Positions 22,401 through 31,595 of a stretch of DNA of 52,722 nucleotides are shown here, piece by piece. A model generated the notes under the pieces. The model made no database searches. It was not told where the DNA came from and saw nothing but the letters and a program-made list of their open reading frames with translations. Source of the DNA: Triparma columacea (Eukaryota > Sar > Bolidophyceae > Parmales > Triparmaceae); contig BRYA01000689.1 of assembly GCA_030267965.1 (NCBI GenBank), positions 1,097-53,818 of the forward strand. The letters are read 5' to 3'. Within the stretch, counting starts at the first letter, position 1, and every line of letters starts with the position of its first letter. The position numbers were made by a program, and so were the translations under genes.

Positions 22401-23082
22401 CGTTGGCGACTTCTATGGAGACGCGGGTGAGGATTGACTTGGGGGCTAGGGGGAGAGAGGTTGGGGAGGAGGTTGTGGGGGAAGGGGTGGGTGCGCCATT
22501 TAGACGCCAGAGGCCAGAGAACTCATCAAACACAAGGAACTTCGACTTTGGGAACCTCCTCCCTTTATCGATCTCCCTTATCTGGTTGGCCCTCTCATCA
22601 CTATGTCCAAGCATGTAGTATGCCTTCTGCAGTTTCTTAGGGTCTAGACTTGCGTCTGCTTTACCATTCAATAGGACCTGTTCAAGGAGCATGCGACGTT
22701 TGTTGGGAGATAGGCTCAGGCCTCCAACATCCCTCGAGGACTTAACTGACTTGTTTATTGATGGAAGCATTGGACTAAGGAATGTGAAAAACGACGGAGG
22801 GAGAAGAGGTGCGACGGGCGAGGAAATGGGAGGAGACGGAGCTTGCTTTACGAAAGTAGGGGGTTTGGGGAGGATGTAGAGGGAGGAGTAGAATGGATGA
22901 AGCCTCGGCAAAAGGGTCTTGTTATCTATTTTGGGAGTCTCAACTCCACAACAAATAGGTAGCCACACCTCGTATTTCGTGTATTTTTTCGCGATCTCGT
23001 AACTTTTCCCGAGAACTTTTTCTATACTCAGTTGAATTTGACGTTCTGGTTTGGTGTTTAGTCCATATTTGCCCCATCCCAT
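19479..23082 (-). CDS. Large protein with five EF-hand repeats
   Basis: Six exons read downward: 23082-22109, 21995-21695, 21551-20755, 20599-20044, 19913-19616 and 19528-19479. They give 991 residues; phases are 2, 0, 2, 0, 1. The first 320 residues have no domain I recognise. Five EF-hand loops follow: DLDGDGMISCSEF, DLDGDGTVDGSEF, DKDGGGTLDGGEF, DSDGDGGVSGSEF and DLDGDGTLDSAEF. The last loop is completed only by the final splice. The third has Gly in place of the usual acidic or Asn residue at loop position 5. Between hands lie Lys/Glu-rich helices and a repeated motif of the form gF-x(3)-M-x-P-x(2)-F. So the unit is about 100-190 residues with one calcium loop each. It is probably a calcium-binding scaffold. 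Its start is 78 bp from that of the divergent VPS52 gene. Confidence 0.85.
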
Positions 23083-23160
23083 AACGCCTCCCTATTTATA
23101 TCTTCTCCTCTGTGCTCCCTTGCTTGCCACAACTTCCCAAATCAATAGGTCTCCGAAAGC

Positions 23161-26100
23161 ATGAATGACCTCATAGTATACTCCCATGAAGACGAAGAGA
23201 TCATAAGTGATAGTGAAGGTAGTGAATATGGAGAGAGCAGCACAATCGGGACAACAATGGAGGAAGAACTGTCCTCAGAGCTGTCCTCCTTCTCTAATGA
23301 TCCAGCGATAGCAGAGGTACTAAACAAGAACGTCAACTTAGCCGACTACTCTACCGTCCTTGAGGAGCAGCTCGCAGAGAGTGAGAAGATATGCGTTGAG
23401 GCATACGCTGGGAAGAGCAAGAGCCTGGCCAAGCTGCAGACCAACATCGACGACTGCGACAACATACTGGCGGGAATGCAGGAGATGTTACTGGGCTTTC
23501 AAGCGGACCTGAGCGGCATCTCAGACGAGATTAAGCACCTGCAGGAGGAGTCCATGACCATGGGAGTCAAGGTGAGAATGGCAAAATGGGTAGTTAGAAT
23601 GGCCGATTAGAATGGCCTAATGGCCAGTTAGAATGGCCGATTAGAATGGCCTAATGGCCAGTTAGAATGGCCGATTAGAATGCCCAACTATAATGCCCAT
23701 TTTGAATGACCAATAGCACGATAATGACAAATACTCTTGAATGTTGAAGGCGGCACAACCCAATTGTAATCTTCTGTGCAATCCTTTGTGCAATCCTTTG
23801 TGCAATCCTTTGTGGATTCTTCTCGCGACTCGCTCACGCTAATCCAAACTCTAACCGAACGCAAAACCTTCGCTCATCCCTCCTCTCGACGCCGTGCTCC
23901 TATCCTCGCCTCATCTAAGCTTCGAAACCGGCGTTCCGCCGAGCACGGTGTCCGCGGTTTCCTCTCCAACGTCGTAATATCCCCCTCCCTCGCCGCAACT
24001 ATCTGCAACGGCGCCATCTCCACCACCTACCTCGCGTACGTAATCGAGCTGAACGAGAAGCACAAATACGTCAGCAGCAGGGAACCACCGAAGGACGGGA
24101 CTAGCTCGGACATTGCACCCCTGGACACGGTGGCGGGGAAGGAAATGAGGAGCCACATCGAGAAACTTAGGCTCAAGGCCGTGGAAAAATCTAGGGAATA
24201 CTTCATTAATGTAATATCTGAGGTGAGAAAGGGAGAGAGAGAGAGAGAGACCGGAGAGCACGTCGCACTAGACACTCACCCCCCCCCCCAAACAATTCCC
24301 CAATTTCTTTCGATCCTCGCTCCGCTCGTTACTCAGCTACGTCGGGCCAAGACGAACGTGCGCATGATCCAAACCACGAAGCTCCTGAAATACAAGCAGC
24401 TGATAAAGTTCCTCGACGACGCCGCCCCCGACGTCCACCAGGAGGTCCGCAACATTTACGCCGAATCCATGACCAAGACCATCTTCAGCCTCTTCAAGAC
24501 TTACCAGCAGCAGCTGGCGAAGCTGGATAGCAAGATCGCGGGGAAGCACGACCTGATATGCGTAGACGAGAAAGCGGTCAAGGACATGTTTAGCACGAAG
24601 ATCAACATGTCAAAGAGGTCGGACCCCTTCTCCCTGGGGGACAGGGGGAGGGTGCTGGACATCAAGGAAGAAAAGCCCATTATGGTGCACATTGCGACAG
24701 CGGAGAAGGTGAGATAATTGCTTGCGAATACTTGTGGGATGTAACATTTTTACAAACCCCACACTTACACTGTACATCTCGCTACCACTACACTTCGCTC
24801 CCACTCGCTCGTAGGAGAAGGTAAGAAAACGGTATTGAGCAGAGAACGGAATCTTAAACTTCATGCCAATCACCCCAACCATTTTTTGCTAACATTGCGC
24901 GCTTCACTCTTCGCAGTATCCCTACGAGATGCTTTTCCGATCCGTCATGAAGCACCTGATGGACGCCGCGACGAACGAGTACGCCTTCACCAAGCAGTTC
25001 TTTGCTGATAACTCCCGTGAGATCTTCCACCAGATCTACACCAAGACTCTCTCCCTCATCCTGGAGAACCTGGAAAACTTCCTTTACAACTGCCACGACG
25101 CCGTCTGCCTCCTCCTGATGATCCGCCTCACCGAGTCAAACAGGAAAACGATGAAGCAGCGCAACGCGAACGTTCTCGACAACTTTTTCGACCGCATTAA
25201 CATGCTACTTTGGCCCCGTCTCAAGACAATTTTTGACAACAACCTCAAGAGCCTCAAGACCGCCACCCCGAAGAAGGTGAGAAGATACGAGTTATCAATC
25301 GGCGAGCTGCTATTAGCCAGCACCAGCACCGCCCCCACGAAAGTTAGGGACAGCGTCTCATCACCTAAAAGACGCTTGAAGAATTTCATCCGTCACTGCT
25401 GCGATTTTCACTAACTCCTTATCCCAACCCCCCTTCGTGATGTTCCCTTCAATGACCACAGCTGGGGAGCGTGGAGCTCCACCCCCACTACATATCGCGC
25501 AGATATGCGGAGTTCACCAGCAGCATGCTCACCCTTCTCAAGGCCATGGACGACGGGGTTGGGAAAAAGGGCGGCGAAGTCGACACAGAGGCCAGCACGA
25601 GGTTCGGCGGTAAGGAAATGCTCAGGACAGACCTGATGAATCTCCAGAATGCCATGTTGAAGCTGCTCACTCAGCTGAGTGGGCAGCACAGCACCAACAA
25701 GAATAAGATTGTGTTCCTTATCAACAACCTCGACTCCATCGTGTGCGTGCTGCAGGAGAGGAAGGTCGACAGGGAAGAGGTCGCCAAGTACGAGGAGAGG
25801 CTGAACCAGCAGCGCGAGCAGTTTGTCGAGGAGGAGCTCCGGCAGTCGTACTCGAAGCTGATTGCGTTCGTCATCCAGACTGAGGGGATACAGAAAACCG
25901 ATAAAAAATTGGAGCTCGACCTTGCCGTCTGCGAGTCGCTCGTCAGAATCTTCTCGACGACCTGGAAGAACGGGATCGAGCAGATAAACAACAATGTGCT
26001 CTCCTATTTCTCCAACTTTAGGAACGGGATGGAAATCCTCAAGCAGGTTCTCACGCAGCTCCTGCTCTACTACACGAGGTTCCAAGGGATACTAAAGAAG

Positions 26101-26190
26101 AGCTTTAAGAAGGCCCCCCCATTTGCGAAGGAGCTGGTATCGACCAACGCTATCCTGGCAGAGATCAAGAAATACGCCCTGGCGATTTAA
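23161..26190 (+). CDS. VPS52: VPS52, GARP/EARP tethering complex subunit
   Basis: Five exons, 23161-23571, 23920-24222, 24337-24708, 24917-25276 and 25462-26190, give 724 residues, close to the usual 720 or so. All four introns are phase 0 and start GTGAGA. The N-terminal coiled-coil contains DNILAGMQEMLLGFQADLSG and ISDEIKHLQEES, which pairs with other GARP subunits. The family core follows: FLSNVVISPSLAATICNG, LIKFLDDAAPDVHQEVRNIY, YPYEMLFRSVMKHLMDAATN and LHPHYISRRYAEFTSSML. VPS52 holds together the VPS51-54 complex that tethers endosome-derived vesicles at the trans-Golgi. The first intron (348 bp) contains two short tandem-repeat arrays. It converges with the next gene, 161 bp apart. Confidence 0.95.
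23593..23682 (+). repeat. 34-bp tandem repeat in VPS52 intron 1
   Basis: Two perfect 34-bp units (23593-23626 and 23627-23660) plus a 22-bp partial third. Each unit is itself built from the motif TTAGAATGGCC used twice. It is noncoding and lies inside the first VPS52 intron. Confidence 0.9.
23778..23813 (+). repeat. 12-bp tandem repeat in VPS52 intron 1
   Basis: Three perfect copies of GCAATCCTTTGT in tandem, in the same intron about 95 bp after the 34-bp array. Confidence 0.85.
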
Positions 26191-26351
26191 ACCACAAGAT
26201 ACAATGATAACAAGGAGCAGGGAAAAAAGGGGAAGATAAAATCGAAAACAGGTCATCCATGAACCCCCCTGGCTAACTTATTTTTTTCATCTTCAGCATA
26301 AACATTGGGGTGAAAAGCTTTGATAATAAAATTTGCTATCTATTCTGACCC

Positions 26352-28736
26352 CTAAAACGATACCCTGTGTTTCGACGACGACATGCCTCCTGACATCATA
26401 TTTTGTTCTGATGTTGCCTTATGAATGACATCTGAGCTGGTTTGCATCTTCACAATTCTAGCTTTTGGGTTGATCTTTGTTACTGCGCTATCTGAGCGAT
26501 CGACGGCTAAGTCAACAAGTTTGAGTGCTCCCCCATCCGAGTTCATCTTGAATTCAATTACTTTCCTGCCGAAACCCTGCTGTGGGGACTTCTTCGCCTC
26601 CTCGCTCAAGAGGTTCGCCAAGCTCTTGTTCTTGTGTTTGAAACCTCGTTTTTTAGACTCGGGAGAAGAAGACCTGAAGGAGTCACCCCGAACGGCCTTG
26701 GTGTCCATGTCATCCTCAAGGTTTAGGAACTTGTCTACCGACTCGGCCTTTCGGCTCGAAGAGGGAGTGAGCTTCGGCGCAGAAATCCGCCTGGATTCCT
26801 TCGGCGGCGATTGTTTTTGGTCGTGTTCGGCAGCCTTGACAGCCAAGTCAGCAAGCACGGACGACTGTTTTGCAATACCCGAGGGACCGTCGTTCATATT
26901 CACGACAGAGGAGCTCCTTCTAATAATCTCCTTATGGTATTCTTCACGGCCTTCGTAGTCCTTAACGATGCCCCTAACTCCACTACTTTCTGCAGTGTCC
27001 ACCTCGTCATCAGATGAAAACGTAGACCCTTCGTCCTCACTGGCAGCACCTTCTATTGATCTCTCGCTCTCCGATATGGACCGCAGATCCTGCATGCGTA
27101 CGGTAACGGATTGCGCCACTCCTTTAGCTTGCGCAATGTCGTTGAAAGCTGCATGCGAAGGCATCGCATCCATTTTAGAGAACACTAACGACGAATGAGC
27201 AGGTTTGTGGAGAAAGTATTTACCAGACATCCAAGTCTTGTACTCCACAGGAGGCCCTGCCTCCTTAAGGAGATCCAGTGTCTCGTCATAGAATAAGTCG
27301 TCAAAGTCCAGGTAGTCGGCGAGGGGCTAAAGTGGGGAGGGTGGGAGGACAGGACAGGGAATGTTGATTTGTCGGTGTCGTCTGTTAGTCTGTTTGTTTC
27401 CCATTCATAGTTGAACCCCTCAAAGCCTCACCTTGCCAAACATTGTCTTCTCATGCTCCTCGGTGAAAGGTTCCCCGCACTCCCCGAAGAACTTCCCAAA
27501 GGTCTGAAACCATATGAGCGCGTTCTTGAGTTCACGCCTCAACCTGGTTAGGCTGAATTCCTCATCCTCAACCCTAAGTATCTGTCGGAAGGTCGATATG
27601 TCTTTGCGAGTGTACCAAAGGTCCCCCTTTTTTAATGGGCGCTTAATTTCACAATCCTCGATTGCGTCCCAGTCGTCCGTATCATAATCTTGAAAATTTT
27701 CCACCATCGTAACTCGAACAATAGGGAAAACTCTGCGATGCGAGAAGAGCGGGAAAGGTTAGGTAAGGGGGGGTCAAAAAGCTGCAGCATTCGATTATTC
27801 GTCGGTCCCGCTGTTTTTGCATGCTGCTCCCAACTTGTCTCACCTCACAGATTTCTTTTTGCTGGGTTTTGCATCGGGTCCCTTAAGGACACGCCTCTTT
27901 GTTCTTAAGGCACCGCCAATTGCACTACCGCTAGATCGGCCCGATTCCGGATCACCATCCCCTATACTCTGACTGTCACTCCTCGAGAACGTCAGCCGTC
28001 TCCTTCCGCCAGTGCTAACATCGATTGGCTGTCCTCTTTCGCTGCTCAACTGACTGAACACCGAATGACTTGATTGCATCACGGATCTCAGCTCATATAA
28101 CCTCATCTCCTCCTCTGTGGGATCTTTGGTGTCTATCACCTCTATCTTGTTTCCCTCCTCATCAAAAATCTCCTTAGGAGCAGTATATTTCGAGCGAAAG
28201 TCGCCAGGTTTGTAGTGATGTATTAGCGTTTCACCGGCTTCAAGATTTTCAGTGTGCTTGGAGAAGCCCGAGAGGTTCTGCTCCACCCTATGGAAGAGCT
28301 CCTCAGGGAAGAGGCACCTGCAGCACAGCGCTAGGAACCTGAAGCGCCGAGATGCACGCTTGGCGCCCTCGGAATGATAGACAGTCAAAGTATCCGAGCT
28401 TGCTTCAGCTGCCACCGGCACAGAACCCTCGGCCCCGGGATCAGCCTCCTCTATTAAAGTCTCAGGCATGCCCACATTCCGTGAGTTTTGGCTTGGCCTG
28501 TGAGGTCTTGCCATAAAGGAGCCTCTGGACATAGAGCCTCTGGAACGCCTCTCCCCCGAATCGGCATCCATATCCTTAACCACTTTCACTGGCAGCATAG
28601 CAATATCAGCAGATGCGGCTGGCAGAATGGATTTCCTCCTGGTTTGTGTACTTGGGTTCGCTCGTTGGGAAGCAGAGGCGGAGAGACTATCAGAAACATC
28701 GTGCTCATCCTTGGGGTGGATCACGCTGGAGGACAT
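26352..28736 (-). CDS. Hypothetical protein, Ser-rich and largely disordered
   Basis: Three exons, 28736-27844, 27732-27432 and 27326-26352, give 722 residues; phases are 2 and 0. I do not recognise the family. Exon 1 is Ser/Arg-rich (RRSRGSMSRGSFMARPHRPS) with one Cys-rich segment (FLALCCRCLFPEELFHRVEQ) that could be a membrane-anchoring or palmitoylated helix. Exon 2 encodes the most ordered part: DLWYTRKDISTFRQILR and NALIWFQTFGKFFGECGEPF. Exon 3 continues VEYKTWMSGKYFLH and then becomes an acidic, Ser-rich tail with many basic-directed kinase-like sites (RRSSSVVN, KESRRISAPK). The profile suggests a heavily phosphorylated regulatory protein. The frame holds through both joins, so I trust the model more than any function. 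Confidence 0.65.
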
Positions 28737-29038
28737 TGTGCCCCAAGGTTGGGGTGTCTCGGGGAGTGGGGGGTTGAGGGGTGGGGAGGAGAAGGGGGAG
28801 GAGAGGTGGCAAACTTATGGCAACGCACAGGCTGGCTGACCTGCGGTGAAAGCGTGGGAGGATGTCAAAGGGAGACCCAGCGGATGCCCTCAAGAAGGTT
28901 GGAGTGACAAAAGTAAGTTGCTGCTAGGAAAGAGTGAGTGGGTTGTCGGGTCCAGTTGTCCCAGAGCCGATTCAGTTTCGGACCAGCTCAATATTCTGTT
29001 AGGGTTAGGGTTCAAAACCAGTTGTTAAGGGTAAGCAG
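28737..29038. other. Divergent spacer with a telomere-like TTAGGG pair
   Basis: A 302-bp spacer between the unknown - strand gene and the XK-related-like gene. At 28998-29012 it reads GTTAGGGTTAGGGTT, 27 bp before the + strand ATG. In plants such telo-box motifs occur in promoters of growth genes. Here it may be a promoter element or chance. I see no gene in the spacer. Confidence 0.4.
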
Positions 29039-31456
29039 ATGAAGATCGTTCCCCTATCCGACCCCTCCGATGGCGCTTCAGTACAAAAGCTGCCTGACAC
29101 AAAACAAAAGATCCCCGCTAATGAAGAGGAGGGTGAAAACAACCCATCAACAACATTTTCACCCGAGAGGGTTACTCTCTCTAAGGGAAAGGGCGCCGAC
29201 AACGAGGGCTCCGACAACGAGGGCTCCGACAACGAGGGCGACGAAGTTGTGATCGTCGAGGATAATGCTGTCGGTGATGACGGTGTCAACGTACCGATGA
29301 AGGCTCCCAGTTCTTCAACAGTGGATGTCAAACTGGATTGCTGTGTTGCCCAAGTTATCGGCTTCTATGTCCAAGAGCTAACCGGAGAGACGTCCGTCCC
29401 TCATGAGAAGCCCGTTTGCAGTGCGGCCTTGATTGATTTGACAAAGGCCGATGTGAAGACCCTTGTTGGAGGGATGCTTTATTTCCTCAGACAAGAAGGT
29501 AGTAAGGAGGATGCTATTGAGAAATTCCTCGAGTGTTATCCGTGCATGCGGGAGCTGAGCGGGATCGCACCGTACTTTAATGGGATCAACTTGTGTCTCT
29601 TGAAAAACAAACTCAAGCTGAAACCCGTGATGAAGGTTCCCCGCGCCGGTACTGTGAAAGCCAAACTGCGAGATAACGCCGAAGTCATGTCTGCATACCT
29701 CGTGCAGCTCGACATGCAGAGGCCCGTCCCTGCTAAGAAGCCAGTGTGTGACACTGACTTGAGCGATCTGACGATGGGCGACGTGAAGACACTTGCCGAC
29801 GGGATGCTGTACTTCCTGAAACGGGAAGCTACTGACGAGGATGCTACAGAGAAATTCCTCGAGAGTTATCCGTGCATGAAGGAGCTGAACGAGGTCGTAG
29901 AGAACTTCCATAAATTGCACGTAAAAGTCATTAAACTAGGGCTCGGGGATAAGCAGAAGCTAGCCAAGGCTAAGCTTTTCTTCGCAGCGGCGTTGAGTAT
30001 AGGAGATATGGTTACGGACATTATGATGATCGTGCAGTACTTTCAGACAAGGAGCTTGTGGGGGTATGCATGGGCGTCCCTTGGGTGTCTCTTGACCAAC
30101 CTCATTTTACAAGCTCTTGGTACATTCGCTCAGAATAGAGCGAAGCCGTGGCAGAGACAGTTAAAGGAGCAGTTTTATGTCTGGTCTCTTGTGAAGCCAG
30201 GGGTTGACGCATGGCGCGTTGCAAGTGGGGTAGCACAAGAGGAGGGACAGCTGATGAATGCACAGTTGGAGTTGACGTATAATAAGGGTATTGAATTGGT
30301 GGCAGAGGCTATTCCTGGGACGTTGATCCAACTGTCTGCGCTATTGATGTCTGAGTCGAAGCCTACCAAGAGGGCGCTTTTCTCATTTGCGTTCTGCATC
30401 TTGACGGCCGCTTTCACGTCGGCAATCACGTCATGGGACTGGGATTTGGGTAAGGAGAATCGGAAGTATAGGCGATCATTTTACGGGTATATTCCGAGCA
30501 ATGTGAAGGGTAAGGTGAAGGTGTTCGCTTCGCTGTACTTCCTTTCAGCTTTCAACCTGCTTACGCGCAGCTTTGCGTGTGTTCTTTTCTACATCAAGGG
30601 CGGGATTTCAGAGGTGGCAACGCTGCTGGGAGGAGAGCTTCTCATTTACTTCGTGATGAAAGGGCTGAGGCGAGATCTTTGGTATTGGTTGCCTATATAC
30701 GGTGGCTTGGGATTGTTCATTTCGTGGCTGGCTCGTTGGATGGTCAAGGTTACTGTCGACTGGACCGCTGTTGTCCACTTCCGACATCCTAACGAGGTTG
30801 GCGGTGCGTATTTCACTTTCAGTTTAGGTATGACTGTAGTCATGGGGATTGTTGCAGCACTGCAGTATGAGAAGGTAGTCGACGATGTCATATCCTCGCC
30901 CAACTCAACGTTCCTCAACTCAACGTTCCTTGAGTACGTTGAGTTGGGCGAGGATAATCAGATTGTCGGAGGAGAAGAGAGCGGATTGGAGGAGAGCACC
31001 GTGGTCACAATCATGGTGGTTGCATGTGCTGGGATGGTCGTATCTTACGCGAGTCTACTAGTGTCGATGAAAAGAGAGTACCTGCATACCTTCATCAGCA
31101 CGAAAACAAGCAATGAAAGCTGTCAAGAGGCATTCACCAAGAACGAGGATGATGAACAGAAAATTAGGATTTTCCAGGATAATAGACACAAGTGGGAGCA
31201 CAAGATTGGCGCAGAGGTTAAGGCGTGGATCAACGAGAGGCTGCCTTTGTGGTTGGAAGAACCTCCAGAGTGGTTCAACGATCAGCGGCGATCCATCATA
31301 CCTGATGATTTCGTGACGGACCCAAAGATCCTGGTGAGGCTCCGGACGAATAACGTGAAAAAGATAATAGAACAGAGGCGACGAAGTTCCTTGGGGGACA
31401 TATTTGCGACGCAGACGGCAGGTGGGGATGGGGGTGGAGAAGAGGAGGATCGATGA
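29039..31456 (+). CDS. XK-related-like multipass membrane protein with duplicated N-terminal module
   Basis: A single 805-codon frame. The first 95 residues are acidic, with a threefold DNEGS repeat. Residues about 98-195 and 203-302 are a tandem duplication of one cytosolic module: VCSAALIDLTKADVKTL against VCDTDLSDLTMGDVKTL, and KFLECYPCMREL against KFLESYPCMKEL. From about 310 the protein is hydrophobic: AAALSIGDMVTDIMMIVQYF, SLGCLLTNLILQALGTFA, VKPGVDAWRVASG, EAIPGTLIQLSALLM, SFYGYIPS and further helices to about 690. The Asp-rich first helix, the KPGVDA motif and the IPGTLIQ motif resemble XK-related proteins, which in animals include phospholipid scramblases. The activity here is inferred only. 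The tail is charged. A 20-bp inverted repeat lies in the coding sequence at 30891-30956. Confidence 0.7.
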   Translation: MKIVPLSDPSDGASVQKLPDTKQKIPANEEEGENNPSTTFSPERVTLSKGKGADNEGSDNEGSDNEGDEVVIVEDNAVGDDGVNVPMKAPSSSTVDVKLDCCVAQVIGFYVQELTGETSVPHEKPVCSAALIDLTKADVKTLVGGMLYFLRQEGSKEDAIEKFLECYPCMRELSGIAPYFNGINLCLLKNKLKLKPVMKVPRAGTVKAKLRDNAEVMSAYLVQLDMQRPVPAKKPVCDTDLSDLTMGDVKTLADGMLYFLKREATDEDATEKFLESYPCMKELNEVVENFHKLHVKVIKLGLGDKQKLAKAKLFFAAALSIGDMVTDIMMIVQYFQTRSLWGYAWASLGCLLTNLILQALGTFAQNRAKPWQRQLKEQFYVWSLVKPGVDAWRVASGVAQEEGQLMNAQLELTYNKGIELVAEAIPGTLIQLSALLMSESKPTKRALFSFAFCILTAAFTSAITSWDWDLGKENRKYRRSFYGYIPSNVKGKVKVFASLYFLSAFNLLTRSFACVLFYIKGGISEVATLLGGELLIYFVMKGLRRDLWYWLPIYGGLGLFISWLARWMVKVTVDWTAVVHFRHPNEVGGAYFTFSLGMTVVMGIVAALQYEKVVDDVISSPNSTFLNSTFLEYVELGEDNQIVGGEESGLEESTVVTIMVVACAGMVVSYASLLVSMKREYLHTFISTKTSNESCQEAFTKNEDDEQKIRIFQDNRHKWEHKIGAEVKAWINERLPLWLEEPPEWFNDQRRSIIPDDFVTDPKILVRLRTNNVKKIIEQRRRSSLGDIFATQTAGGDGGGEEEDR
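30891..30956. repeat. Perfect 20-bp inverted repeat inside the XK-related-like gene
   Basis: The left arm 30891-30910 and right arm 30937-30956 are exact reverse complements, separated by 26 bp. The loop contains a second copy of CTCAACTCAACGTTCCT, which makes the protein read NSTFLNSTFL. It codes for a loop between two hydrophobic segments. The transcript could form a strong hairpin here. Confidence 0.9.
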
Positions 31457-31595
31457 ATGTTAAAACTTAGCTAGTGTACTTTAGCACTGAATGATTTGTT
31501 ACGATAAAACCCCAAAAATGTCGGTAGATTTGCTGCCCTAAACGCTTAAAATCTTAGCTTTGATTCCTCTGCCCTCTCCCCCCCCCCCCCTAATC

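Noticed and set aside
29378..29920. 180-codon - strand frame within the XK-like gene
   Set aside because: It repeats because the + strand module is duplicated; the + frame is far longer and has recognisable motifs.
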